The notes under the pieces are model-generated. The model did not search any database. It saw only the letters and a list, made by a program, of their open reading frames with translations, and had not been told where the DNA came from. From Diaporthe sp. PMI_573 (lineage: Eukaryota; Ascomycota; Sordariomycetes; Diaporthales; Diaporthaceae), in NCBI GenBank assembly GCA_021399435.1, contig JAJTUP010000160.1, positions 1 through 63,193 of the forward strand: a stretch of 63,193 nt of DNA. Direction: 5' to 3'. A program made the translations under genes and the position numbers. Below, one piece after another: positions 43,767-54,946 of this stretch. Every line of letters begins with the position of its first letter. The stretch's first letter is position 1.

Positions 43767-43848
43767 TGTCACGATTTGCAGTACTGCGCTATTAGGGCAG
43801 AAGTGACGCCACTATTTGCCGTAGGCACATAGTGTATATATTGTGACA
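43767..43848 (+). repeat. 82-bp TG...CA element, copy B
   Basis: Same length and orientation as the copy at 39629, with about eight substitutions, mostly in the first half. The last ~40 bases are nearly identical. Unlike copy A, the flanks (TTTAT and CACAC) do not match, so the target duplication is absent or lost. Confidence 0.72.
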
Positions 43849-44172
43849 CACACCCCAGTTCACGAGGGATATCAACGAGTGAACTGACAGTTTTGGCCAC
43901 TTGTCGGTTCGAAAAATTAAGTCCATCTATGCTGCAGTTTTGCGGTGCAAATCTCTCCGAACGATACCCTGGAACAAAATGAAGGTATGGACACCAAGAC
44001 AACATTCAACGAGATACGAATTGTTAATTACGCGACGTCGTTAAGACGGCCCTAACCCTCCACCCCCCCGGTCTGGGCATGGACTGATGTAGACGAACGG
44101 TCGCGGCGCTAATGGGAACCAGTGATCGTGGCAAGGAAGTCCGCGCCCGTTCGGGTCGAATGCATTTGTAAT

Positions 44173-44970
44173 TTAATTAGTTGGTTTCAATCTCCAAAGT
44201 TTCCACTGAAAAAAACCGACACCACATAAGGATACCGACACTGAGAACAGAACAATTCCCAGGCTAAACCATGCCGTCGGCGACCAAATTCCCTTTCGAG
44301 CGGTATAGACATTTGTTAGGGTGGTGAACAACCCACTGAGACAGTTAAGGCAAGTCGGCCTACACCCCTCAGCCTGAGAACCATCGAATAGTATGGTGGA
44401 TTTTTTACTTACAGTAGAATGTGTTGTGTTACCCAGATGTAATTTGCACGAAATCTCCGCCACAGTGTGCCCAGTCCCGCAATTGCCACTACATAGCAAA
44501 GACCTGCAACAGGCAACAGTGGTACATTTTGAACAGCGCTCTGAATCCGGCGGCCGTCATTGGAAGCACTAAGAAAGCTTGACCGCTTGATCGAAGTGAA
44601 AGTACCGGGCAGGATGAAGAATCCGGCGAGCATTAACCAGCATGCCGCCGCTGCTGCAACGTTATACCTTAGACCTACCTCGTTTGACTCGAGGACCATG
44701 CGCGAGTAGGATTGAGCCATAACCAGATCAGTATCTTTGTTGTGTTTAGCTGTTGTCTCGAAAGTCCTCCTAGTGGCATGATAAAAATTGTACCTAGTAA
44801 ATATCGGAAAAGCCACATGCCAACTCTCGAGCTCGTGGGGTGTTGACTATTCTTTTATTTGTGACGATGATTAAATTAAGGAATGAGATTGTAGGATGAG
44901 TATTCTTACCAGCGATTTCCATAGTACCCCAATCTAAGTTCGTGTTTTCGAGCTCTTGCTTAGAGTCGCG
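44173..44970 (-). CDS. Multi-exon fungal membrane protein
   Basis: At least three exons on the minus strand. The most upstream exon seen ends at 44910 (LRLGYYGNRWY across the join). The next runs 44413-44793 and the last 44173-44335; the introns are 116 nt (44794-44909) and 77 nt (44336-44412, GTAAGT ... CTTAACTG ... CAG). The join HILL/GLFTTLTNVYTARKG restores a family I recall as hypothetical fungal integral membrane proteins. Hydrophobic segments: NVAAAAACWLMLAGFFILPG, PLLPVAGLCYVVAIAGL, GLFTTLTNVYTA and WFSLGIVLFSVSVSLCGVGF, so about four membrane spans. KDTDLVMAQSYSRMVLESNE precedes the first. The start codon is not established; it lies in or before the exon near 44910-44970. Confidence 0.65.
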
Positions 44971-47466
44971 GTGCTAAATGTGAGCGGTTTCACAAGGTAC
45001 AATGTATTTCCTTAGTATTTTTTTTGCTTTGTGTGATGAAGTCATCCGGTTTTTCGATGAACTTGTCTTAGTCGCTGCTTGTGGATTCTATGTAGCGCCT
45101 CTTCCAAATGCCAATGGACGAGCAGTCACCAGAGATCGTAGTGAGAGACTGTGATCGAGTCACCACGGGTCACTGTGAGAGACCGCGAGACGACAAAGAA
45201 CAATTGTCTATAGAAGTGCCCTTATATACAGTATTTAGATCATCATCAGTACAAATGCTCATTACTCCGTCACAGGCTCAGAGACCCCTGGACACTACCT
45301 ACTTAGGTAGGCATTCATGCTTTGGCCCAGCTGTAACCCTAACCCCATTCACGAGGCTGCGAAGGACCGTGATAACTTACCTTCCCCCCGGGATTCCCGC
45401 AAATTTAGCCGATTTCAAATTGAGCTCGATAATGCTTCCCATTTCATTCGGTCCTTAATGCTGATAGACAAACTCATTACGAGAAGAGAAGATAGAAGCG
45501 TTTCAGCATCAGCCCAAGTTGGACTTTCGACGCGGAAGCTTCCACACTGCCAGGCCAGTACGATAAAGTCTTAGATGATAAGGTTCTGGGATGGCTGTTA
45601 TAATTACCTCAGATGATCTGCACCTGAGGCATCTGGTAGGTGTCTTCAGTTTTATTTTGCTCCAACACCACGACTCACAACGATGGGAGGCGGTGGAAGA
45701 AGCTGCTGATTCCCTACAGGTACACTCCGCTCATCCTACTCTGCATTGTGTCGCCTGTCTGTGATCATGGCTGATCCAGATCGCACCCGCTCAGACAAGA
45801 ACATGGGATGAGTCCAATTCTTGTAGTTCTGGAAGAAGAAGACGGCTACCCACGTTTGAAGCCTCCAGAATAAGGAAATCAATACATCACTGTCGTTCCG
45901 CAAAAAAGTCTCTGGCGAGTCCTACTTGTCTACGTGTTTATTCAAATCTTTAAAAGAGGCAAGTAATTCCTGGAACCTACAGCGCCAGTAAGGTATACGG
46001 CAGCCTAAAGGACAAACAAGGACTAATTTGAGGCATCAGTTAAGCTGAAATCCTTATTTGAAGAGCCGATACAGGTAGTCTGAAACAGTTTCAAATTTAT
46101 GGGAACTTTAATTAATCTCGACACGTTTTACTTAAGCCTCATATGTGCTGATTCTGCGAATAAAGAACGACACCGAGCTCCCTCTACCACTGAACAAACG
46201 CCTGTTGATGCTGCAACCTGTCCCATTCCACATGATAAAGTCGACCTGCGCCTAACTACCGAAAACCACGGCTTATCCCTATTTACTAGCCTAGGGATGT
46301 TATGATGAGGCTCAAGTTGGATTTAGCACGGATGGCTATTTCCGTGATAACACCTGGCGGTTTTGTTGATTTTACGTGGTAGTGTCGTGGCATCAGAGCT
46401 GTAGCAGTCGGAATATTGGGGCAGAGGTCGCGGCGACGAATTCCTGCCGGAGGAAATACCGAGCAGTCGCGAGGTAAGCTGGTCGGCATCGACCGGGCGG
46501 GACTGGTCAGGGCTGCTAGCGTGCTCTGCCCGATCTCTATCCAGTTGTCAGGAGGTTGCGACGCCAGATATTGGCAAGAAGAAGGAGAAGAGCAATCTGG
46601 ACATATTGGCGTACCGGTATTCTTTCTCCAAACCTTGGGAATACTGCATTGTCAAGAGTTAGAAGCTCCTATAAGCCACAGGCATTTAGTTTGCCGCCGA
46701 AACTGATCCAGCTCAAAGACAGGGACTGGTTTTCACGACGATGACTTACGATGAGGGTCCTTTTTTCTAGACATCTTACTTCACCTCCGTACTGCTGACA
46801 CAATTCCCAGAGCTTTTTGCTTTTGATGGTGTCTTGGGAAAAAAGCGTTTTAAGCAATACGTTGGACAGTGTATGATAGTGGTACCTATAACGTTAACTA
46901 GTTAGTGCAAAGGACTGGAAAGCTGTATATCCCAAGTTTCTTTTCATTCGGGTGTGGGTTACTTTGGAGGTCTGGGCTCCAATCGGGAGTAAAGGCGCAG
47001 TCAAACAAGGCACCAATCAATGCCGCAACCAGGCAGTTGCATAGCCCTTTCCGGGCACAGCATACGGATCAAGAACTTATTGGCTTCCATTGTCTCCTAG
47101 GTGCATGGCCGTGTGATGACCAGGGCTACTTGCTTTCGTAATGGCTCTACTGTTGCATTAAATCCACCTTGCCAACCAGTCAAGTCAGCCTTGCGGCGGC
47201 ACGGTCGGCCTAGGGGGGGGGGGGAGGGTCAAAATTGCCACAGTAAGGCTACAAAAGAGCGCTCAGCTCCTCGCTTTCTTAATTCTTGTTCTCTCCTTCT
47301 TCATAAAAGTCAGCGCAACCCACTTCTCCCGCACAAGATTCTCACTTGCTCCAGCCAGCCACTACTTTCTCCAATCTGTCCGCGCATACACTTCAAGAAC
47401 CAGCACACACACAACCCTCACTTGCAAATCCCTTCTCTTCACCGTTGACCAACTCCCATTGTCACT
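44971..47466. other. Gene-poor tract, about 2.5 kb
   Basis: Many short frames, none longer than about 116 codons and none resembling a family. A pure G tract occurs at about 47212-47227, just upstream of the next gene. I see no tRNA, no clear repeat and no transposon ends. Confidence 0.4.
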
Positions 47467-48153
47467 ATGTCGAACAAGTTTGCAGCCATGAGTAAGGATG
47501 TTATGAAGGCTGAAGGTGCCAAGCTCATGAATTTGGTGCAGCAGACTGAGATCTCCGAAGAAATTCAGAAGCTGATCAAAACCGAGTGTGACAAGGCCTT
47601 CGCCAAGGGCGACAAGTGCCCTGTCGGAATCGATATCGCCTTTTTGTTTGATGTCTCGGGCTCTATGAAACCTGGGAACCAAAGAGGATGGGCCTGGAAT
47701 ACACAGGAAGAACTAATCGAAGGTGTGGTGCCCCAAGCCATGAACTATGACGAAGGAGGCATCGATTTGTGGGCCATCCGGACGGCCTCGGAGCTGGAGA
47801 GGATTGTGGATCCGGAGATTGAGTGCAAGCTCAATGTGAAAGACCCCCATATGGCGCTTCAATACGTCAGGAGTTTTGAGAAGAAGCTCGGCGACACGCC
47901 CACGCGCCCCTTGTTCAATAAATTGGTTGGGGGTCATGTCAAACGCGCCATCCTCGACCCCGTCAATACCAAGCTCCTTGACATCAAGGTCTCGACCGAT
48001 GGCCTCCCTAACCAGGACTTGCACCCGACCATGACTGCCACGACCGAGCAGGCCAACATCGCGCTCCATGAAGCGGGTCTAGACCCCTGCCGCTACCTAG
48101 CCATATCGTACGTCATCATCACCGACGACAGTATACTGCGCTATAATATGTAA
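47467..48153 (+). CDS. Small von Willebrand factor A domain protein
   Basis: 228 residues from ATG 47467 (MSNKFAAMSKDVMKAEG) in the context CACTATG. GIDIAFLFDVSGSMKPGNQ contains the MIDAS metal-binding motif DxSxS. VSTDGLPNQDLHP gives the later Asp (TDGxP) of a VWA fold, and ISYVIITDDS ends near the C-terminus. A helical N-terminus precedes the domain (LMNLVQQTEISEEIQKLIKT). VWA domains mediate protein-protein binding; a partner is not evident. The region upstream is C/T-rich, typical of fungal promoters. It is distinct from the VWA-Hint gene at 55-57 kb. Confidence 0.75.
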   Translation: MSNKFAAMSKDVMKAEGAKLMNLVQQTEISEEIQKLIKTECDKAFAKGDKCPVGIDIAFLFDVSGSMKPGNQRGWAWNTQEELIEGVVPQAMNYDEGGIDLWAIRTASELERIVDPEIECKLNVKDPHMALQYVRSFEKKLGDTPTRPLFNKLVGGHVKRAILDPVNTKLLDIKVSTDGLPNQDLHPTMTATTEQANIALHEAGLDPCRYLAISYVIITDDSILRYNM

Positions 48154-48763
48154 CAGTACAGTAAATCAAGAAAGTTGCAGTACAGCTTTTGTAATTCTTG
48201 CTTACTTAGCGTCGCCCAGTGTATCATTGGATGACATCATCAAGGTGCAGTATGTACTTTAAGCTTCGCAAAACTATATTACTTCCGAAGGGATGATATG
48301 GCATCGGTGGAGGGCATATGTGTTGGAGATGAGGTAGCGGCGGCGGCCGGTAGGAGGCGGGGGAGGTGGTCCAAGGGGTATCGTGGTGGTTGAACTCAGG
48401 GTAGGGAATCAATCCATCCACGTCAATATCCGACTTTGTGGATGGAATTGACGGCTTACTCAGCAAAGTGCTCGTGGATTGATGTCCACGAAGCCATCTG
48501 TGGATTGATGTCCATAATATTGAACCCGTGGAAGACCCCTGTCACATTAACTCGGATTTCCTAATCGGGCAATTCGGGAACCCGTCGCCGAAACTTTTGT
48601 TGAAATGAGAAGATGTTAATTGCTTAATTCTATCCCAAAGTGCAGTAGGGGAACCACTATTTATGTACAGGCACGATTTCTTGTAGAATGTTCCTCCTTC
48701 TTCCACACCTTGCCACCGACTTGGTCGCCTCACACTTGTAATCTCCAACAACTTTCTATTGCC
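48154..48763. other. Intergenic, no gene seen
   Basis: Short direct repeat GTGGATTGATGTCCA at about 48474 and 48502. No gene. Confidence 0.35.
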
Positions 48764-49750
48764 TTACTCCTGGCGCTCCTCCAAGCCAGCCCGTCCAACA
48801 GCCTCCTGTAACGCTGTATCGTCAAGCAGTATGCTATCGACATCTTCGATAATGCCTGCGCGTAACCAAGATCGCAGCGTTTGGATTAGTCCAATCGTCC
48901 CAGCGTCTAAGCGGTTTCGGAGGGGCGTGACCATCAACCCGGTGGCGGAGAACAGTCTCTCGCACTCCGAGCTCATGGCCGGCACTGTCATGACGTCAAG
49001 AGCCATTCGAGATAGCCTTGGATACTCAAACCTCTTGAGGACCCAATACTCAACTGGGTCTGCGACGTCCTTGTCGCTCCCAGACACACTGGCCTGCCAG
49101 CGGATATATTCATCCGCTTGAGCAGCGGAGGGTTGGCTTTGACGGTATCGGTTACGATACCGATCAAAGGAGGACAAAGTCGTCTTTCGCCTCTTCACAA
49201 CCGGACCTTCAGGAGAGGTGTCTGTGATCTGTAGGTCTCTGTATTCCGTATCCCAAAGACGTTGCACGATTTCCTTCGATTCATCGACCCAACCCGGATG
49301 CTGTTGACCCCAAACCTCGTCGAAATAGTCCCATCGTAGGCTAGGGTGCAAGGCGGCGGCGGCGAAGTATGCTGGCGAGTCCCTCAAAGTATTGTAATAT
49401 TTATCGAGCTTCTTCCAGCCAAGGTTGATATTGACACAGAATTGCTCTGGTTCAGGATGCCTCTCAATACGCGATTTTGCGTCCTCGAGCCTCCCAAGTA
49501 GGAATTCGAACGCCTCCAGCACATCAGTCATGGAACCAAAAGCTTCCCTAACTCCAGACGATCGATATCGCGGCTGTCCATCTCCCTGAAGTACTTGCAC
49601 AACGACGTGGAAATCAGAGAGTATCTCATCAAATGTCCTCAGCACCGCCCAATCGCTCTCGTTGATGAAGCTCGACTCCTCGAGGCAGGGAGGAAGCTTC
49701 TGTCCACCCTCACCTTTCCGAGCGACGAGCCGACCTTCTCGGCTGGGCAT
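48764..49750 (-). pseudogene. hAT transposase, C-terminal half
   Basis: 328-codon open frame (ATG 49750, MPSREGRLVARKG) matching the second half of fungal hAT transposases. SDWAVLRTFDEILSDFHVVV and FEFLLGRLEDAKSRIERHPE come first. Then INLGWKKLDKYYNTLRDSPA with YFAAAALHPSLRWDYFDEVW, and the dimerisation signature LDVMTVPAMSSECERLFSAT followed by LMVTPLRNRLDAGTIGLIQT. The BED zinc finger and the first catalytic Asp expected at the N-terminus are absent, so it is 5'-truncated. No matching TIRs were found. It differs in sequence from the hAT relic at 13.6 kb. Confidence 0.85.
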
Positions 49751-50366
49751 GGACGACTCAGCAGCCTCTTGTTGTTGGAAGCTCGTGCTAGGCAGCGGCC
49801 CGAATTCAGGCTCTGACCCTGCGGAATCGTCTGTTGCGTCAGAGGGGTAATGCTGTATTTCAGGCAGTTAGCTCTGAAAACCCAGCCAAGACTAAGCGTC
49901 TAATCCTAAAAGAGGCACTATTCGTGCCCTCTATGGATATAAACATTTTTAGTAATAAATACGTATGTCGCTACAATAAATCGACAGGGACCCCCAAAGA
50001 TTGCTGTTTGCGTCTCACTTTCGTTCTAATGAGGCTGTTTGGTGGTCATCAGCGCAGAGCCAATCGATTGAGTCCAGTTACCAGCGCACACAGTATATTA
50101 TGCACGCCCTACTCCCCCCTCCCCACCCTTGCATATTACATACAGTACCCCAGTTCCAAGTATAAAGCCAACGCCTCCATTTCCAGAACACTCCTTCGTC
50201 ACCCCAATTTCCATATACAAAATAGTTGTCCAGGTTTTTCTCGTATTCCTCAAGAGGACTTTTGCGTTTGGCATAAAGACTGGATGGGTCCTGACAATCT
50301 AAGGTAGGCAGAGGGATGCGGGCTATCACCCCGACCGTGTTGGATGGAGTTTCCAGCAAAATAGAA
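49751..50366. other. Intergenic, no gene seen
   Basis: Flank of the truncated hAT element. No recognisable N-terminal part of that element. Confidence 0.3.
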
Positions 50367-50410
50367 TGAAATCGGATATTTGCACCCAAAAAAATGGATG
50401 ACGTACCCAA
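50367..50410 (+). repeat. MULE terminus relic
   Basis: AATCGGATATTTGCACCCAA followed by AAAAATGGATGACG. It differs from the copy at 41150 by about one base over the core 28 bases. No partner end was found nearby. Confidence 0.6.
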
Positions 50411-50939
50411 TTGTTTACTAAGTGGGACTTCCACGCAAGTACTTAAATACTTAAGACAGCTGGACTTCTCACCAATCTATCAGCCACGGCCGGCTTCTGC
50501 CTTCTTTTGCGATTGATAAGTTTCTTGAAAACTATTCGGAAACAAACTCTGCTCTACTGCCCATAACTTCGAATCACTCAATCACCCACCTGCTCAATGG
50601 ATAAGGTCTAACCTTCTACATCCGGCAATCCGTTTCTCTCTGGCTTGTTTCCGTGAGCATTGCACATCTAATTTCCCGGACCATTAATACGACACAGTAA
50701 CACTATCATTCTGCACATTTCCTACCTCGACAACAACTACCACGCAAACTACACTTACGGCGTCATGGGAAGAAGAACAAGCCGAAGTGCATAGGAACTC
50801 AATCACCTTAAAGGACTACATAGTTCAGCTCTCTGCAATTATAATCTCAGATCCTAGACAGATTTAACATGAGGGGGTTCCGGAAAAACCTTTTGCGATC
50901 CGCCTGCCAGTAGGGGTGAACAAACTGGTCTTTTACTAC

Positions 50940-51842
50940 AGCTATGTATACACGGCTACCAAGAGCTAGCCAACTTGCTTCTAGAGGAGGGTGCCAATAT
51001 TAATGCCATAATTGATGGCGGATGGACGCCATTACACTTAGCCTCTTTTGATAACCCTCAAGAGCTGGCCAAGCTGCTGATTGCAAAGGGTGGTAATGTT
51101 AATGCTACTGCTAACAACAGACAAATATCACTACACTTGGCCTATCAAGAGGTGGCCAGGCTGCTGGTCAAAAGCGGTGCCAATATCAAGGCTACAGCTA
51201 ATGATAGACAGACACCATTACACCAGGCGTCATCTATCCGTACGGAGCACACACAGCCGCAGTCAGTCACGTCGATGAACGCAGAATGTAGCACAGTAGT
51301 GGTATTGGGCGAAGGCGCGCACGCGCCGGCCATGGAAGCTCCTGACTGGCTAGATAGCACCGAGGCCGCTCCGGCCACGCCGTCGCCGCCGGAGCTCGGC
51401 CTCGGTGCCACGATGCCGGTTAGAGAGCCTCATGCCGGCGCCGAGGCTCCGACTACTGCTAGCTACCCCTTTCTCCAAGTCCTCCTCCTCCTTCGTGCGG
51501 TTGTACCGGGGCCGGTGGGTGGGCCAATCGAGCGCGTGCGACTGAGGCTGGTGATGCCGAGAGCTGGTGATGCCGAGATAACGCTCACAGCGCTGCTGCC
51601 GGCTGCCTCTATATGCTGGCGCCGGCGCCGATGAGAGAGCTGGCAGAGATGAGGTGGCGCCGGTCAGTGGGCCGGCGGAGATGAGGACCGGCCGGGGCTG
51701 TGGGGTGGCGCCGGCTAGCGCGGCGCCACCTCGGCACCACGGATAGAACACTCCATCTAACGACCATCAAGAGCTGGCCAAGACGCTTCTAGAGAAATGT
51801 GCTAATATCAATGCCAAAGAAGATAACTTAGTGTTCTTAGGT
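50940..51842 (+). pseudogene. Ankyrin-repeat protein interrupted by a GC-rich insert
   Basis: Ankyrin repeats begin near 50940 (GYQELANLLLEEGANINA) and continue as GGWTPLHLASFDNPQELAKL, LIAKGGNVNATA and VARLLVKSGANIKATA with RQTPLHQAS to about 51230. A repeat of the same type resumes at about 51758 (NDHQELAKTLLEKCANINAK) and stops at 51846. The 515 bases between are GC-rich and unrelated. The N-terminus of the protein (often a NACHT or HET-related domain in fungi) is not visible. Repeats bind proteins; no specific role can be given. Confidence 0.7.
51233..51747. mobile_element. GC-rich insert with 9-bp inverted ends
   Basis: TCTATCCGT at 51233-51241 and its exact inverse ACGGATAGA at 51739-51747 bound a block much richer in GC (runs such as GGCGCCGGC) than the ankyrin DNA on each side. 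No target duplication was seen and no coding function recognised. Confidence 0.4.
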
Positions 51843-51849
51843 CTTTGAC

Positions 51850-53716
51850 AGTCTTTGTCGCATGAGTATGATCGTCGTCATTTGAGTTCATCTTTTCCGG
51901 CGGGTGACCAAAAAAACACGCAAGCTTGACGCCACATATCTAGGTCTGTGGCACTGCTCCGCTGCAGGACTGTCGTCTGCATCCACCCCGTCGTCTATAT
52001 CCAGAATTATTGATGGGACCTGCTCGGCAGGTCGAACGGCGCTCAGAGTAATGGCAGGCATTGTGACATCATGTTCGGCGACGCTATATGGCTCATCCAA
52101 CAGCCCTCGGGGTGGATCTTGTAAACTTCTAGACCTGCTGGCTGTGTCTTGTAGGTGCCCTGGTTCTATGTGCTCTGCTATAATTGACGCGGGGCAGGCG
52201 CTCATCGTCAAGCTCATTACCGCTGGCGGTCAGGCAGTCGACAGGCGCAGAGGAACAGCTATTCAATCGCTAACAGGCGTAGGGTAATTACATGGCCCGC
52301 ATTTACCCTCTATAACTTGCTCCGTAGTCACGGACGTAGCGGCACTGATGGCGCAACAAGTATCGCGGGCAGCTGCAACAGGACATTGGGTAATAATTTC
52401 TTCTTGCGAGGTTTCCATTTCGCAATTTTCGCACAAGTATTGCTTCCAGTTGCACATATCGATATGTTAGTGCCAACGTTCCTCAATAGAGCCAATGATC
52501 TTTATTGGGATCGCTGACCAAATTGCCTGAAAAGAACACCAAAATCGTTCAAATTGGCAACGGAAGACTTAGGCTTGATGTTGACGAAGGCTCCGGGACT
52601 CGGAAGGCGTGCTGGAAAGCTAGCTCAATCCTATAACGAACTGACGCAGCTAGCCATTCAAATATGGACATACATGTAGAGAAGTGCACGCTCTTGATAG
52701 CAACATGGCGAGGCAAGGGCTAGAGAATGAGGAAAGCAGGGTAATATAGTAAAGGTACTTTTTCCGAAGAGTTTCACTTCTGCCTTAAATCGTATTTTGC
52801 ATCGTATTTCTGCAATGAAAATCAACAATGGAAATGAGAGGTATTTTCGATAAATTGGGATCAGCAATCCCAACAAAGTACCCAATGTGCAACTTCTAGT
52901 ACTCCGCCTGTTCGAGCATATTTCTCCAGTTCGCACTCATCGCTTTCACCTGCTTGCAGGCTCACATTCACGACGCGGGACTTCCTATTGTCAATCTCAC
53001 ATCCAACAAGCTCGCACATCGGGCAGAATATACCCAGACTTTAGGGAAGATCAGGAGAGGCTCGATGTGGTTCCAGACGAGGATGGAATTGGTGTGATTG
53101 ATTGAAGTGGGTTCCTGATGGCGTGTCTGGTCCCGAGAGGCAAAGAAAACTGGCGAGCTGCCCGCGAAGCAGCTACTGTATTACTGCACGAAGCATCTGC
53201 CAGGATAATGGGCGAGTCAGCCCAGCAAGCAGGCGCTGGAGCGCATGCTGTTTCAGGATCTGATCCTCCACAACATACCTGAAGATTATGATGAGTATAT
53301 CCATTGAAATTGGGAAATGGAGTCGTTTCACTACCTATAAAAATAGTGGTGCGGTTTTGAAATATGACGAAATTATTTTGACAATATTTCTCTGCTTTAA
53401 ACGAGACAGAACTCAAATGAAAGATATCAATACAAGGCAAGTCAATACACTACTTGGCATCACTAAGTATTTGAGCCGAGATGTAAGACACTAATGAGAA
53501 AATAAAGTCCGGGGGTGGCTGAAGATGCCAGAGAATCTCCACGGTACTCTCGAGGAGGGATTGGATGCACCGTTTGCGATGTCGCTTGCAACTCTCACAA
53601 CGGCTCTTCATTTTGTTTCCAAGTACTCACACTTAGTCATATCTCTCATTCTCAGTATCCAAGCTGGCCGGTGAGCCTTCCATAGCTTATATCTTTGAGT
53701 CAGGCCCCAAGCATCA
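51850..53716. other. Gene-poor tract
   Basis: Short frames without family resemblance. A frame near 53120-53280 (NWRAAREAATVLLHEASARI) looks protein-like but has no recognised homology and no clear gene structure. Confidence 0.35.
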
Positions 53717-53946
53717 ACAGCGCGCATGGCAACTTAGCGCGGCCCAATGAGGACTGGAACAAGGTCAGAGATAAAGCTGAACGCCGGCGCATACAGAATC
53801 GTCTTGCCCAGTGATTATACCGTAAGTGATTATCTTCATCGCCCGACCGTATGGCATGCGTGACCCACTATGCAGTAGGCATTAAGCTCAAAGAACGTAT
53901 GGTCACGCTTGATTCGCGGGTACGTGTAGAGCAAAGCGTGTGCTAA
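53717..53946 (+). pseudogene. bZIP transcription-factor remnant with stop in basic region
   Basis: Exon piece ending 53821 reads PNEDWNKVRDKAERRRIQNR and LAQ, followed by TGA at 53812-53814 and LYR. The basic region of fungal bZIP proteins reads ..RRRIQNRLAQRxYR, so the stop replaces an Arg (CGA to TGA by one C-to-T change). A 57-nt intron (53822-53878, GTAAGT ... TAG) leads in phase to IKLKERMVTLDSRV, the start of the leucine-zipper helix, and a TAA at 53944-53946. The zipper itself is missing. It is clearly broken. Confidence 0.65.
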
Positions 53947-54946
53947 CCCCTCTGGAGCTCTTGGGGGTATTTTAAAGTACTGCTAAACTCTTGTTGGTGT
54001 GTTTGCTTTCCAGAGGGCAAGGAACGCTGCATGTCGGAATGCTGAAAATCGAAAAAGGCGCTTACTGGCCAACAAGCCACAGGCAGTTTTAGCACTAATC
54101 TTAAACCGTGCGGATTATTTACGGCGTAAATCACCTGTACGCTTAAATATTCCTTCTAGAGGATACAACACTTTTTGGATCCGTACTGCTCCATGCAGAG
54201 GCGGACTTGTTTAGCGATGGTTTTATTGACGAATTCTTCGAAATTTTGAAGAGCTTGATGCAGAGTTTGGGCCGTCTCGTTTAGCTTAGTGTCAAGACTC
54301 TGCACCTCTTGACGTAGGTGCACCTCGATATCCTCGCTTTTATTGATATCCAAGCGCTTCCGCTCCGCTGCATGCTCTGTTGTCAGCCCCTCAAAGCGCG
54401 AATCGTGAGGCTTTAAGACCATCGTTGTTGGATCTGCAATCATATTATTGATATTTCAAAGCGCACAATTGTTTTGCCCCATCTCATATACTCTAAAGCA
54501 AATTTATCAAAATAACTAACTCCATTTATCACAACCCAACAATTTTCTGGACGGGCTGATGGAGTACATTCCAAACAAGATCTCGAGCAACGGTCCTTTT
54601 GGGGTCGCTCTGAACGCGACGAGCCCTTGATGAACAAGAGTGGAATATGGATAGCATCAGGCTCGATCACATGGTTTAGCGGGTATAGTAGGCGTTGGGA
54701 AATAGATGACGATGCCTGCACCAGTATGAGACTCTAGTTGCCGAGACGCCACAGGTTCAGGCGATTTGTTAGCATCACCTTTTTTCCTGGCTGATACTGT
54801 AAACAATAAATACCAGGTATTCGCTCTACATGCGTATCTTCACAAATTTCATTCAATGTTTCGCTGCTTGGCCGTCAAATCATGGCCACTAGTGCTCAGT
54901 ATCCGCTCCAATACCCGTCCCCAACCACCTAGACTGCCGACTAATT
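53947..54946. other. Intergenic with a short coiled-coil frame
   Basis: A minus-strand frame at 54156-54443 (VHLRQEVQSLDTKLNETAQT, EEFVNKTIAKQVRLCM) could be a coiled-coil fragment, joined or not to a frame upstream at 54440-54721. There is no family and no reliable start. Confidence 0.3.
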
